DNA of 64,000 bases from Pseudomonas fragi (lineage in GTDB: Bacteria > Pseudomonadota > Gammaproteobacteria > Pseudomonadales > Pseudomonadaceae), in NCBI RefSeq assembly GCF_900105835.1, contig NZ_LT629783.1, forward strand, positions 3,990,501-4,054,500, given 5' to 3'. Shown here in pieces: positions 44,820 through 54,220 of this stretch (position 1 is the stretch's first letter; the number at the start of each line of letters is the position of its first letter). Below the pieces are notes generated by a model. The model did not search any database. It was not told where the DNA came from and saw only the letters and a program-made list of their open reading frames with translations. A program made the translations under genes and the position numbers.

Positions 44820-46204
44820 ACCGTCTGTCCCTGACTACACGCATGAGTCTGATGTTCATGCTTGCGGTAACAGCTGTGCTCACTGTCGCCGGAGTCAGCT
44901 TTAACCGCCTCAGCCAGCATCACTTCAAAATGTTGGATCAAGAGGCTCTAAACGAAAAACTCCACTCGACCCAGAGAATCCTGGGGGAGCTGAAGAGCAT
45001 CGATCAATTCGGCGAGTTAAAGCCCGAGTTACAGGCTCTGCTCGGGGCTCACCGTAATTTGACAGCCGTCATCCTAGACGATGACGGGAGGCTACTTTTC
45101 GCTGACCCAGGGCCAGTCAATGTTCCGGAGGAGTTCCTCACGACCACCAACAATAATTTTTGGGAATGGCAGAACCAAGAGCAGATGTTCCGGGGCTTGA
45201 CTGCTCAAGCGATGGTGACCGGTCGGGACAAGCCGCTGACCGTGATCTTGGTTTTTGATGTTACTGAGCACATGTTTTTCTTCGAGACGCTCCAGCGATG
45301 GTTCTGGATAGGGCTGGTGATCAGCGCGCTCGTCAGTGTGGGGCTGGGCTGGTTGGTTGCCCGCAGTGGCATGCGTCCTATTCGTCAGGTGACCATGGTC
45401 GCTGCGTCGATGTCGGCCAAATCACTTAAAGAGCGCATTCCATTAGCGTCTGTTCCAAAAGAGCTTCAACAGATGGTGTCGTCGTTCAACGCGATGTTGT
45501 CACGTCTGGATGATGCTTTTGTCCGGTTATCAAATTTCTCTGCCGACATTGCTCACGAACTGCGCACACCGGTCAGTAATCTGATGACCCATACCGAAGT
45601 GGTGCTCTCTAGAAAAAGGGATATTGAGGACTACGAAGACAATCTGTATTCGAATCTGGATGACTTGAAGCGTATGTCTCGGATGATCGACGACATGCTC
45701 TTTCTGGCTAAATCTGACAACGGCCTAATCCCCCATGAGAACAAACCGATAGACCTATTGGAGGTCGTGGAGAAGCTGCTTGAATACTACCGCCTGCTGG
45801 CAGATGAGCGCGGCATCAACCTGACGGTTTCAGGTGGAGGGAGTGTTCGGGGCGACGTACTAATGCTGCACAGAGCTATCTCGAATCTGCTTTCTAATGC
45901 GCTGCGGTACACCCCGGAGGGGAGGACCATCAATGTCGATATCCGACAGAGAAGTACCTCGACATTTGTGGTCGTGGAAAACCCAGGAGAAACCATTGCA
46001 CCCGAACACCTTGAAAAGCTCTTCGATCGATTTTATCGCGCGGATCCGGCACGCCGTGAAGGGAGCCCCAGCAACGCTGGACTGGGGCTCTCAATTACGC
46101 GGTCGATCGTAGAAGCCCATGAAGGCAAGATCTGGTGCACCTCATCCAATCGAAAAACAGCCTTCCATATGGAATTTCCTAATGCCGGATCGAAATGTGC
46201 CTAG
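44816..46204 (+). CDS. copS: heavy-metal sensor histidine kinase
   Basis: A 462-aa two-span inner-membrane kinase: TM1 about residues 10-30, a periplasmic sensor, TM2 [21 protein letters not shown], then HAMP. The phospho-acceptor His is in [15 protein letters not shown]. The ATPase shows N box [30 protein letters not shown] and [16 protein letters not shown]. It is of the heavy-metal CusS/CopS family. Translationally coupled to copR through ATGA. Confidence 0.92.
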   Translation: MNRLSLTTRMSLMFMLAVTAVLTVAGVSFNRLSQHHFKMLDQEALNEKLHSTQRILGELKSIDQFGELKPELQALLGAHRNLTAVILDDDGRLLFADPGPVNVPEEFLTTTNNNFWEWQNQEQMFRGLTAQAMVTGRDKPLTVILVFDVTEHMFFFETLQRWFWIGLVISALVSVGLGWLVARSGMRPIRQVTMVAASMSAKSLKERIPLASVPKELQQMVSSFNAMLSRLDDAFVRLSNFSADIAHELRTPVSNLMTHTEVVLSRKRDIEDYEDNLYSNLDDLKRMSRMIDDMLFLAKSDNGLIPHENKPIDLLEVVEKLLEYYRLLADERGINLTVSGGGSVRGDVLMLHRAISNLLSNALRYTPEGRTINVDIRQRSTSTFVVVENPGETIAPEHLEKLFDRFYRADPARREGSPSNAGLGLSITRSIVEAHEGKIWCTSSNRKTAFHMEFPNAGSKCA

Positions 46205-46219
46205 CCTCGCTCAGGCGCT

Positions 46220-46255
46220 GTCTTGGAGCAAAGGTCGCGGCCTTTGCTCCAAGAC
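46220..46255 (+). terminator. hairpin after copS
   Basis: GTCTTGGAGCAAAGG and CCTTTGCTCCAAGAC are exact complements around a 6-nt loop. There is no T run, so termination would be weak or Rho-assisted; it may serve mainly to protect the mRNA. Confidence 0.55.
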
Positions 46256-46360
46256 GGATTGACCGAAAGGCTTCAGAGAGAAAGCCAAGGTAACGCACAT
46301 CGGGAAAATAAAAAGCCACGATGACAACCCTCAATTCTGGACCAGAGGGCACGCGCAAAG

Positions 46361-46376
46361 CTTACTGAAATGTAAT
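46361..46376. promoter_or_regulatory. CopR-like box upstream of copC
   Basis: CTTACTGAAATGTAAT compared with the reverse complement of the site at 44050 (CTGACAGAAATGTAAT): the right half is identical, the left half degenerate. It lies about 190 bp before copC. Confidence 0.55.
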
Positions 46377-46563
46377 CGAATGGTCGGCAGTCATGTGGCA
46401 TCGTGTCCTAGCTCTATAACGCGGTCATCCTGATCCACTACCTGGGTTCAGTACGCGGCATACGCTTGGTATTCGCTTGTGGTTTTAACCGGAATTGAGA
46501 AGTAAAACCAGATCTCCCCCCACCCAACCTCGAACCAACAGCTTATGCTGTGAGGAGTCTTGC

Positions 46564-46947
46564 ATGTCATTCTTTAAAACTACTACCGTAGTTGCTGCAC
46601 TTACCGCCGGTTTGCTCGTGAGCGCTATCGCTCAGGCGCATCCAAAGCTGATGTCTTCGACCCCTGCGGACGGCTCGACGTCTGCGGCACCTTCCAAGAT
46701 CGAGCTGCACTTCTCGGAGAACCTCACGACTCAGTTCTCGGGAGCGAAACTGATCATGACTGACATGCCGGGTATGCCGAATTCACCTATGGGCGTTAAG
46801 GCTGGTGTCGCAGGCGGCGACGATCCGAAAATGATGGTTATCACGCCCGCCGCTCCGCTAACCACTGGTACTTATAAGGTCGAGTGGCGTGCGGTCTCTT
46901 CCGACACTCATCCCGTCACTGGCAACTTCTCTTTTAAAGTGAAATGA
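46564..46947 (+). CDS. copC: periplasmic copper-binding protein CopC
   Basis: A 127-aa product. The signal peptide ends at AIAQA, so the mature chain starts HPKLMSSTPADGS with the conserved His1 copper ligand. The second half of the Cu(II) site is SSDTHPVTGNFSF (Asp and His). A Met-rich loop MTDMPGMPNSPMG is present, as in Pseudomonas CopC. The start at MSFFKTT follows GTGAGGAGTCTTGC. It lies 3 bp before copD. Confidence 0.93.
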   Translation: MSFFKTTTVVAALTAGLLVSAIAQAHPKLMSSTPADGSTSAAPSKIELHFSENLTTQFSGAKLIMTDMPGMPNSPMGVKAGVAGGDDPKMMVITPAAPLTTGTYKVEWRAVSSDTHPVTGNFSFKVK

Positions 46948-46950
46948 TCC

Positions 46951-47889
46951 ATGAGCGACTCAATCAACATCGCCGTTCGTTTTGCTCTTTATATGGACCT
47001 CATGCTGCTGTTTGGATTGGCCATTTTTGGTTTGTACAGCCTTAGGGGAAAAGAGCGAGTGTCCGGCGCCGTCTTGAACTTTGAGTCGCTCATTTTCGGC
47101 ACAGCAGTTATTGGTGTGCTTCTGTCTCTTATCTCTATGCTTTTACTTGCTAAAGCAATGAGCGGTGTTTCAGAGTTTAGTGAGCTTCATCGTCACATTT
47201 TTGAGATGGTCATCACGGGGACCGACGTCGGGCTCATGTGGATGGTCCGAATAGCTGCCCTGGTTCTAGCGGGTATCGGCTTGACGCTAAACAAACGCTT
47301 TCCGACCCTCAGCTTGTGGGTGGTTACCTTGTGCGGTGCGATCGCGCTAGCCACCCTCGCCTGGACTGGGCATGGCGCTATGGATGAAGGCGACCGGCGT
47401 TACATACATTTCGCCAGCGACATCTTCCACCTGTTCGCAGCAGGAGGCTGGCTGGGCGCTCTGGCGGCATTCGCTTTATTGCTACGTACGAAGGTACTCA
47501 ATGGCGAACAAGAGGTGCGAATTCTCTCTCGAGTGCTTACTGGGTTTGAATCAGCCGGTGCATTGATTGTAGTGAGCCTAGGCATTACCGGCATAGTAAA
47601 TTATCTATTCATTGTAGGCCCAACACTAAATGGTGTCGTGTTTAGCACTTATGGTGCACTGCTTTGTTTGAAAATTTTACTATTTGCAGCAATGCTTGTA
47701 TTAGCCACGATGAACCGGCTCCACTTGAGTCCACTTTTAGAACGATCGATCAAAAGCGGAGAATACACTGTCGCCGTTAATTCTTTGCGACGCAGCATGG
47801 CCATAGAGTTCTCAGTAGCGATAATAATAGTGTGCCTGGTCGCCTGGCTAGGAACCTTGAGCCCAGAGATGGATATGGGCACCGTATAG
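46951..47889 (+). CDS. copD: copper resistance membrane protein CopD
   Basis: A 312-aa inner-membrane protein with about eight spans. CopD-family His positions occur in [23 protein letters not shown] and [19 protein letters not shown]. CopD is thought to move copper across the inner membrane with CopC as donor. It is in operon with copC. The last third is more AT-rich than the rest. copA/copB of the classic multicopper-oxidase operon are absent. Confidence 0.92.
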   Translation: MSDSINIAVRFALYMDLMLLFGLAIFGLYSLRGKERVSGAVLNFESLIFGTAVIGVLLSLISMLLLAKAMSGVSEFSELHRHIFEMVITGTDVGLMWMVRIAALVLAGIGLTLNKRFPTLSLWVVTLCGAIALATLAWTGHGAMDEGDRRYIHFASDIFHLFAAGGWLGALAAFALLLRTKVLNGEQEVRILSRVLTGFESAGALIVVSLGITGIVNYLFIVGPTLNGVVFSTYGALLCLKILLFAAMLVLATMNRLHLSPLLERSIKSGEYTVAVNSLRRSMAIEFSVAIIIVCLVAWLGTLSPEMDMGTV

Positions 47890-48430
47890 AGGGCGGCCCA
47901 AATGCATTCCTACGGCGAACGACCGTAAAGGGTCGATTCTGTTGAAAAAATCGGATTTTCAGCTCGCCGGAGCTCAGGCAGGACCACCACCGGAGAACCT
48001 AATAACCACATTGAGTGGTTTCTCGGCCCTTCGTTGACCTTTGCTGCTCTGTTAATGGGTTAGTTTGAGGTTTTTACTTCGTGCAGGCGCACCTATCCCG
48101 TAGAAGGTGGCCCTTGAGATGCAAGTTTGGCCAGACGTCGCAGGTTCTGTACCGCATCCTCTCAATATTGATGGTGTTGTAAATGATTGACTGCGCCAGT
48201 TGCTCCTCGGCCTTACTGAATCTGATGCCCTCGCCGAGAATCCCTCGGGCCAGACCTGAGGCCGCTCCTCAAAGGTCGTGGCTTGAATCGATTGCTGCGG
48301 GTGAGTGCGTAGTCTTCAGGCCAAGTCAAGCGTCGATCCCCGTTATCTATCCCAAGCCCGGAATGTCAGGCATTATCGCGCCAGATCGCTTTGGCGATTT
48401 GCCAGTGGACTAGGTTAGGCGGAGGGTAAG
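47890..48430. other. gap between copD and AbiJ-like gene
   Basis: About 540 bp. CTGTTGAAAAAATCGGATTTTCAGC near 47938 resembles insertion-sequence end debris. A 76-codon frame at 48183-48413 (MIDCASCSSALLNLMPSPRIP...) lacks a ribosome-binding site and known similarity. Nothing firm. Confidence 0.4.
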
Positions 48431-49234
48431 GTGAAGGACTCATTTTCAAGGCGTCACGGTTTCTCGCAGGTCGATGAAGCCGAAATCACTGTCCGGGAAG
48501 ACGCACCGCAAGCGCTGCAGGAGTATCTGATTCAATTGAGCTACGAATGTGGTCTCAAGCCATCAGACCTGCGCCAAATAATCTGCCAGACATTGAAGGT
48601 CTTGCCCGACAAACAGAACTGGAGTGAGAGGCCCAATATCCACGAGGAAAACGTTCGGCGGCTTGAGCAGTGCAAGTGGTTCAAGGTGTATGACGTCATT
48701 GAGCGGCTCGATGATTACCTCGGGAACCGTAACTATGACTCTGACGTGTACGAGCACTTCACTACTGAGCTGAACGAGTTCTTTATAGAGCACGGCATAG
48801 GGTGGAAGCTGCTGGAAGGTCGCATCGAAATCCGTGGTTCTGAATCCTTTGAGCAGGTTTTGACCTCGGCGAAAGAAACTGAGCATCAACATGGGCACGT
48901 CACGGCCAGCAAGGAATTGCACCAGGCGATTGCTGATCTCTCACGCCGACCGTCTCCAGACCCGACGGGGGCAATACAGCATGCCATGGCTTCGCTGGAG
49001 TGTGTCGCTCGGCAGGTCACTGGTGACCAACAAGCGACCCTCGGGAAGATCATGAATGATTCCCGAACTCTGATTCCAGCGCCATTGGATCAGGCTGTCA
49101 TCAAAACCTGGGCGTATGCCTCGGAGTTCGGGCGGCACATCCAAGAGGGGCGCGAGCCGTCTTTCGAAGACGCAGAGCTCGTAGTTGGCCTGTGCGCCTC
49201 GGTCAGCAGCTATTTGATCAAGAAATCGAAGTGA
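48431..49234 (+). CDS. AbiJ-NTD4 / Abi_C domain protein, putative abortive-infection defence
   Basis: A 267-aa soluble protein. The N-terminal about 115 residues (MKDSFSRRHGFSQVDEAEITVREDAPQALQEYL...CKWFKVYDVIERL) match my memory of the AbiJ_NTD4 domain. The C-terminal about 100 residues (ELHQAIADLSRRPSPDPTGAIQHAMASLECVARQV) resemble the Abi_C/HEPN-like C-terminal domain. Proteins of this make-up are linked to phage defence but are usually uncharacterised. It is preceded by GGAGGGTAAGGTGAAG and transcribed away from copCD. No nuclease motif RxxxxH was clearly seen. Confidence 0.72.
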   Translation: MKDSFSRRHGFSQVDEAEITVREDAPQALQEYLIQLSYECGLKPSDLRQIICQTLKVLPDKQNWSERPNIHEENVRRLEQCKWFKVYDVIERLDDYLGNRNYDSDVYEHFTTELNEFFIEHGIGWKLLEGRIEIRGSESFEQVLTSAKETEHQHGHVTASKELHQAIADLSRRPSPDPTGAIQHAMASLECVARQVTGDQQATLGKIMNDSRTLIPAPLDQAVIKTWAYASEFGRHIQEGREPSFEDAELVVGLCASVSSYLIKKSK

Positions 49235-49251
49235 CTTAAGAGGGCTCACAA

Positions 49252-49371
49252 GATGATCTGGGAGAGCTGGTACTGGAAACAACCGCTGCTAGAGATGGCA
49301 GATCGTCTTGAGCACCTCAAAACGGCCAGTGCCCTGTCTGATGAAGAACTTGCCCAGGTGGAACGCAAGTG
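49252..49371 (+). CDS. 39-aa small protein (MIWES family)
   Basis: MIWESWYWKQPLLEMADRL...SDEELAQVERK, with AGAGGG upstream, 17 bp after the AbiJ-like gene. The opening MIWESxxWKxxLL recalls a small conserved protein, normally longer, found in integrative elements of pseudomonads. Here it is cut short, and a second short frame (MEGGAEAFERRYQRLGERSD) overlaps its stop. Probably an eroded member; function unknown. Confidence 0.5.
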
Positions 49372-49629
49372 ATGGAGGGAGGCGCGGAGGCGTTCGAGCG
49401 ACGCTATCAACGCTTGGGGGAGAGGTCTGATTAGGACTGACCATCGGGCGAGCGTTGCTCTGGTGAATGCGATAAGGACTCGGCAATGACGAAGGGTTGG
49501 GGAATCCCATAGGACTTTGAAATAAATGTTAGGGCTATGCGTTTGCCGGCTGCCACAGTCGGTCATCATAGACAAGCCGGGTTCAGGATTCGACAACACC
49601 TCCACAGGGCAACGCCAATCATAAGGATG
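49372..49629. other. gap without supported gene
   Basis: Contains the 20-codon frame overlapping the stop of the 39-aa gene and, beyond it, no sequence that I can assign. Confidence 0.4.
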
Positions 49630-49896
49630 TTAGACGTAAACGCCATGTTCAATCTGATTCAAGAACCTATCCACATCTTCATAACCTAAACGCGTCGACA
49701 ACATATCGCATGGGACTTGCCATCCTAGCCCGTAGGCCGGATCACGCAACCAGCGTTCGGCATGCTTGCGCGTTCCAAATACCCGCGTTGCTATCATCAG
49801 AACCTGCTCGGACCGCCCCACGAAGCACCTGTGAACCATGCTCCAGCACGCAATTGGGGCGCTAGGGCTTAACGCAACTATCTGCAAATCATTCAT
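49630..49896 (-). CDS. orphan MbcA/ParS/Xre-type antitoxin domain protein
   Basis: An 88-aa product. The C-terminal half ATRVFGTRKHAERWLRDPAYGLGWQVPCDMLSTRLGYEDVDRFLNQIEHGVYV matches the toxin-binding (DUF2384) domain of ParS/MbcA/Xre antitoxins: VFG, WL, P, LG, P, G, and the terminal HGVYV. The Xre helix-turn-helix that usually precedes it is missing, and no RES-domain toxin gene is adjacent. It is thus an orphan or a partial antitoxin. A small basic protein may be encoded just upstream. Confidence 0.75.
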   Translation of the reverse strand: MNDLQIVALSPSAPIACWSMVHRCFVGRSEQVLMIATRVFGTRKHAERWLRDPAYGLGWQVPCDMLSTRLGYEDVDRFLNQIEHGVYV

Positions 49897-49922
49897 AGAT
49901 TACATCTCGAAGATGTCACCGT

Positions 49923-50090
49923 TTAACCGCACAGCCTGCCAATCGGTTCTATTTCCCTACCTTTCTGCACGGCGATTTCGAGTAACCTCCCTCGTTTTTC
50001 AGACCTCTTCTGTAGCAGCTCTCGGGCTTCCGCTTCCATTTGAGCGGCATCATGCCATTTACGGGTTTTGATTTTGCGCCGGCCTTTCAT
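49923..50090 (-). CDS. small basic hypothetical protein upstream of ParS-like gene
   Basis: A 55-aa product, MKGRRKIKTRKWHDAAQMEA...ending PIGRLCG, very rich in Lys/Arg, mostly helical. It lies 26 bp before the ParS-like gene on the same strand. TGGA precedes the start. I do not recognise it and support is limited to its coding-like composition and spacing. Confidence 0.4.
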   Translation of the reverse strand: MKGRRKIKTRKWHDAAQMEAEARELLQKRSEKRGRLLEIAVQKGREIEPIGRLCG

Positions 50091-50237
50091 TCCATCTTCT
50101 CAATGTCAGTAATCATTACTATCAGCAGCCGCCGAATTACGCACCGCGCACCATAGTCACACCGCACAGGATAGCTCAGCCCTTGCTGCGGCTCATGCGA
50201 ATGATGGTAGGGCCGGAAGCGCCCACACCAAGACAGC

Positions 50238-50573
50238 TTATCGGGGTGAAGGCCCAATAATTTCCGTTCGAATTCGATCCATCATTGAGTCCAGCGTGAC
50301 GGTTTCGTCCATAAAAAGGTAACACTGCGTCAAAATCGTCAAAGGATGTACACCCATGGCAGCGGCCAGCGCTTGAACCATTTCAAGCGTAGGGCCCTTT
50401 CCGCCGCCTTCCAATTGGCTCAGGTAAGTCTGGCTGCTATGCCCCGCGAAGTCTTCCTGGTTGAGATGACGAGACTTCCTCATCTGTCTCAACGCCTTAC
50501 CAAATGCCTGTTTCAGCTCCATTTTTTTCATTCCCATAAAAGGAATGATGAAGCCGTCTTGAACGTCAGACAT
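50238..50573 (-). CDS. Xre-family helix-turn-helix regulator
   Basis: A 111-aa protein with an Xre helix-turn-helix at about residues 20-80 (FGKALRQMRKSRHLNQEDFAGHSSQTYLSQLEGGGKGPTLEMVQALAAAMGVHPL). The start is unclear: ATGs at codons 1, 13, 15 and 18 are possible, and GGGA lies before the last. Divergent from the 151-aa gene at 50610 with only 36 bp between them, so it probably controls that gene and itself. Confidence 0.8.
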   Translation of the reverse strand: MSDVQDGFIIPFMGMKKMELKQAFGKALRQMRKSRHLNQEDFAGHSSQTYLSQLEGGGKGPTLEMVQALAAAMGVHPLTILTQCYLFMDETVTLDSMMDRIRTEIIGPSPR

Positions 50574-50609
50574 CCATTAACTATTGTTAATATTTTGGGA
50601 GTTTTTTCA

Positions 50610-51065
50610 ATGTTCAAAACGTATAGACATGCAGAGCTCAGCCCTGCAGCCGTTTTCGGTGGTGGCGTCGCCAGCTACTGGCAGTTCGTTGAGCTGGAGG
50701 TACACCATCCCTGGTTCTACATCGAATTGGTGAGGGATTATGGCGACGACATCGTGGGCAGCATGTTGATGGTCCCAACGGTGCCGATACTTCAACAGAT
50801 GCTTTCGGAGTTGGATGAACGCTCATGGTTCGGCCAAGCACACCTGATGTCTCCTGGCCATCTACGAGGAGGTGACAACTGGAAAATGGAGCCACTGATT
50901 GAGGTAGGTGTTGCTCAAGACAATAAAGGTGAGGTCGAAGGGTATCTGTTCAAGGTTGCGGGAGGAGTCAGTTACAGCACCCACCACTCACGCGATCACA
51001 GCAACCTAAAAGTGACTGAGATAATTTTCTCCGCAGATCGCGATTTGCGAGCTCATGGAGGGTGA
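50610..51065 (+). CDS. hypothetical protein divergent from Xre regulator
   Basis: A 151-aa soluble protein, MFKTYRHAELSPAAVFGGGVASYWQFVELEVHHPWFY, preceded by TTGGGAG. It is rich in aromatic residues and beta-type segments. I do not recognise the family and see no catalytic motif. The close divergent Xre gene suggests a regulated cargo pair, possibly toxin-antitoxin-like or a defence accessory. Confidence 0.6.
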   Translation: MFKTYRHAELSPAAVFGGGVASYWQFVELEVHHPWFYIELVRDYGDDIVGSMLMVPTVPILQQMLSELDERSWFGQAHLMSPGHLRGGDNWKMEPLIEVGVAQDNKGEVEGYLFKVAGGVSYSTHHSRDHSNLKVTEIIFSADRDLRAHGG

Positions 51066-51435
51066 CAGTCCTTAGCAGTCGGCCACGAATCAGGAATCTC
51101 TTAGGAGAGGTCTGATTGCTATCAAGTTCGCTTGGCCGTTCTTTGCGTGGTGACTGCATTTGCTCCGCGAGGCAATCTGCGAACCATTGGAGGGACTCAA
51201 ATTGCATCGCTGAGCGCAACAGGTGCAAATCGCTGACTCGAAAATACCCACGATGCCTGATCGAAGTTCTCCAGTGTCAAGGCCTTCATCATTTTGACCG
51301 GAAACCTTCACCCGAGGGCTGATCTGAATTGCACTCGTGCCATCCATAAGCATCACCGGGTTTAGACCTCTTTCCTACAGAAGCTGCTTAAGCACTGCCA
51401 AATCGATGAGAACGTAGCAAGCATATTTCTCCTGC
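51066..51435. other. gap without supported gene
   Basis: Only short frames; nothing with a ribosome-binding site or recognisable product. Confidence 0.4.
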
Positions 51436-51597
51436 ATGAACAGCACTGTATTGGCAGGAGACATCGTGACGGTAACTGTCGGTCGACACTACGAGGTCGT
51501 TGACCAAACGACAGATGTGAAGATGGTCAACTCCAAGTCAGCTGGAATGCGAACGGCTGGTCAGTACGCGCTATTGCGCAATCATGTCTTCTTTTGA
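51436..51597 (+). CDS. 53-aa hypothetical protein, convergent with srap-like gene
   Basis: MNSTVLAGDIVTVTVGRHYEVV...TAGQYALLRNHVFF reads like a small beta-rich protein and overlaps the end of the srap-like gene by 16 bp on the opposite strand. The ribosome-binding site is poor. Possible cargo gene or chance. Confidence 0.3.
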   Translation: MNSTVLAGDIVTVTVGRHYEVVDQTTDVKMVNSKSAGMRTAGQYALLRNHVFF

Positions 51598-51980
51598 AGC
51601 TGTGAAACCGGCCGCTCCAACATTGATTGCGTTAGCCCATGCATATCGGCATTGGCTTGCCAGATCAAAAAACGGCTATGCATATCTCGAACAGCAGCTA
51701 ACAGCTTCTGATTGTTCGCTGTCAGTTTCTCAATGTGCTCGTTGGCTGCCTGAATATCGCTAATCCAGCCCGGTTTCAGCTTCTGAGCCTTCAATGCCGC
51801 CTTGCAATTCTTCATCGCTAAATCCACGGCAGGTAGATTCATCAGAGACTGGCGAGCACGACTGATACCCAGTTTTTCTTTGCAGGCCTCAACGAGCAAA
51901 GGCCAGGTCAGCTTCGGCTCTGACCATTCCTCAATCAGCTTAATGATGCGTTTCTCATCCTTTGGCGTTAAATGCCCCAT
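51582..51980 (-). CDS. small recombination auxiliary protein (srap-like)
   Basis: A 132-aa protein, MGHLTPKDEKRIIKLIEEWSEPKLTWPLLVEACKEKLGISRARQSLMNLP, with a helical N-terminal domain of DNA-binding appearance and a coiled-coil (ISDIQAANEHIEKLTANNQKLLAAVRDMH). It starts 2 bp after the intB stop and is the last gene of the recombinase operon. Position and size fit the SE-associated recombination auxiliary protein (and are like the small TnpC of Tn554-type elements). Function inferred from context only. Confidence 0.75.
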   Translation of the reverse strand: MGHLTPKDEKRIIKLIEEWSEPKLTWPLLVEACKEKLGISRARQSLMNLPAVDLAMKNCKAALKAQKLKPGWISDIQAANEHIEKLTANNQKLLAAVRDMHSRFLIWQANADMHGLTQSMLERPVSQLQKKT

Positions 51981-51982
51981 CG

Positions 51983-54220
51983 TTAACCCTCGATCTCATC
52001 AAGCAAAGCTAAGACGTCATCCAACGATGACAACGCCTCTTGCGCCTGGTTCTCTTCAATGACTTTGACCTCGATCAGCCCCGACATTGCGGCGGCATTT
52101 TTGGTCAGCGTCCAACCGTTATCGGCGTTCCACACAATGTCACCGTTTTCGAGTTCGGAGTTTTCCAGCATTTGGATTAGCGCCTCGCACTTAAAGAGCT
52201 TCTCACCCAGTTTTTTGGCCGACTCCGATGCCCCAAACACGCCACGAGACTGTGCATCCATGGCTTTATCTAGGCGGCGTTTAAGGTCGTCGCGTTCTTC
52301 CATGAGGTTGCCCAGCTTCACGTCATCCCCTTTGACGCAACCGAGCCGCCCGCAGTCCAAACAGGCACCCATTTTCGGGCAGGGCTCGGACGCGAAGTTG
52401 TGCACACAAACGCCGAGATGGGTTTGATGAATAATGCGGTCCTGCTCACCCTCGCGCAGTTCCCTCACCTCAACCAGGTTCAGCGGCTGATTGGTTTTGA
52501 TCTTGTCCAGGCGCTGAGCAGCGGTGCTGTGCTTCGTTTTGGGGTGGTAAGCTGCAACCCTTTGGGTGCGATCCTCGATGGTCTCATGGTTGTAGACTGA
52601 CCCCATCGTCGTGCGTCCGGAGAAGGCGTCAATTAGGAGCTGCGACAGACCGGCCTGGTGCATTGCCGTGTTCAATTCGTGCCGAAACGCGTGCGTGTTG
52701 ACCTTGACACCGGGGTAGCCATGGCGCTCGAACAGACTTTTCCTTGCCGCAGTGTTCGTACTGCCTAATTGCGTCTTCATTCGGTTAGGGTTCGCCGCGA
52801 TCTCTACGCCAAACCCGTGCGTCACAGCACTGCCACCTGCGTCTTCAGCCAGCGCTCCCGTGCGCACGGTGAACAAGGCATCACGAAACTTCACCCGCGC
52901 CTTGCCCTCCGTGTACGGCGTGGTGTAGGGAAAATCCTTTGGGAGATACTTCTCACGCAGCAGCACATTGAGCGTGCGCAGCGTGATCACACACCGATCG
53001 TCAAACTCAACACCCTGGACTCCTGGCTTGTCTTTCACGTATATCCGCGTCCCTTTACTGGCATCAAAACCATAGCGAATCTCGGCCAAGAGTACTCGGG
53101 CGGCGGGGCTGAGTGCTTTTTTCTGCTCCATGGGTTTTAGTAAACCCCTTTGGAATGTACTTCGCGGGTTGTGGTTCTCATGAACACTGAGTTTCAGCGC
53201 GGCACAGGCTTCGGCATAGGTGAGCGGTTCATCAGGCCCCTTGAGTGGCAGCCCTTCATGGGGCGGAAACTCATCGGGATGCTCTTCCAGCCAGGCGACG
53301 TAAGCCCGCGCCTCATCGGTGATCGGTTTCAGTAAGGTGATGACCCGCTCGACGACCGGCTCCATCTCGGGCTTGATGACTGGCTTCAGCGTGACCTGGT
53401 TTGTCTTTTCCGCGTACCAGCGCAGGAACATGCGCCGGTTGCCGTGGGTATCCTCTTTGAACACGCGACAATCCAATTCAACATCCGCCAACTCACCCAC
53501 GCGACTCGGGGCGCTCAGCAACAGCGCACAGGCGGTTGTCACAATGATATCCAGAGGGCGGGTCAATTCGTTAGTGAACACTTCCCCGAGCGCTTTGATC
53601 GCTTCGGGGTTGGGCAGTTTCTGTTCCCGATCCGCTTTTTGCTGCTTGAGCGTGCCACGCGGTTTCAACGTCAGCGGAGAGGTCCACCGAAAATCGGTCT
53701 TGAGCAGTTTTTTGGCCTGCATAAGGGTGATGAGGGCCTCAAGCGCCTTGCTGTTAGCGTATGCGTTGTTGCCTTTTGTCCAGTGACGACTCAGGTGCTC
53801 GCACGCTCTATTGCAGACAGCGGCGGACACCTGCGTCACATCCCGCGTGCCGGTCAGCTCGACCAACGCGGCTTCCAGCACCTTCAGGGCACTCAGCCAG
53901 TCTCTAATTACCTTTTTCTGCAAATACACCCGTCGGTACACCATGATGGCCTTGGCAAACTCCGTGAAGGGTGCCTGTATCGCCCTTGGGGCTGCCTTGG
54001 TCGATCCCAACGCTGTGAAGCTACAGCTTTGGACGCCATGGCTGTGCCAACTGCCGTCCTCCCAGCAAATACTCGAGTGCACGCGACTGGGAATGCCTTT
54101 GGGCAGGGTCTGTTTTGCCCATTCGATAAACGCCGCGAGCTGAGTCTCCGCAGCAAGTTGGCTCCTGGGCTTGAAATCAAGAATGTTGTTCGTCGGTTCA
54201 GAATCAAACGCATCGGTCAT
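51983..54220 (-). CDS. large tyrosine recombinase, intB-type
   Basis: A 745-aa tyrosine recombinase. The catalytic domain shows Arg in LLLSAPSRVGELADVEL, His-x-x-Arg in NTHAFRHELNTAM and the Tyr nucleophile in FSGRTTMGSVYNHE, where the usual second His is replaced by Arg (GR instead of GH). A Cys-rich segment CVHNFASEPCPKMGACLDCGRLGC looks zinc-binding, and the tail is helical. It starts within the tfp stop (ATGA overlap). The length is close to the longest member of trio-type recombinase operons. Confidence 0.88.
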   Translation of the reverse strand: MTDAFDSEPTNNILDFKPRSQLAAETQLAAFIEWAKQTLPKGIPSRVHSSICWEDGSWHSHGVQSCSFTALGSTKAAPRAIQAPFTEFAKAIMVYRRVYLQKKVIRDWLSALKVLEAALVELTGTRDVTQVSAAVCNRACEHLSRHWTKGNNAYANSKALEALITLMQAKKLLKTDFRWTSPLTLKPRGTLKQQKADREQKLPNPEAIKALGEVFTNELTRPLDIIVTTACALLLSAPSRVGELADVELDCRVFKEDTHGNRRMFLRWYAEKTNQVTLKPVIKPEMEPVVERVITLLKPITDEARAYVAWLEEHPDEFPPHEGLPLKGPDEPLTYAEACAALKLSVHENHNPRSTFQRGLLKPMEQKKALSPAARVLLAEIRYGFDASKGTRIYVKDKPGVQGVEFDDRCVITLRTLNVLLREKYLPKDFPYTTPYTEGKARVKFRDALFTVRTGALAEDAGGSAVTHGFGVEIAANPNRMKTQLGSTNTAARKSLFERHGYPGVKVNTHAFRHELNTAMHQAGLSQLLIDAFSGRTTMGSVYNHETIEDRTQRVAAYHPKTKHSTAAQRLDKIKTNQPLNLVEVRELREGEQDRIIHQTHLGVCVHNFASEPCPKMGACLDCGRLGCVKGDDVKLGNLMEERDDLKRRLDKAMDAQSRGVFGASESAKKLGEKLFKCEALIQMLENSELENGDIVWNADNGWTLTKNAAAMSGLIEVKVIEENQAQEALSSLDDVLALLDEIEG

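Larger units (their letters stand above)
46205..46563. other. intergenic region with terminator-like hairpin and CopR-like box
   Basis: After copS a 15-bp perfect stem occurs (46220-46234 with 46241-46255, loop TCGCGG). The copC promoter region follows with the third CopR-like site. No gene is seen. Confidence 0.5.

Noticed and set aside
48183..48413. A 76-codon frame between copD and the AbiJ-like gene
   Set aside because: No ribosome-binding site or family features; not enough to call a gene.
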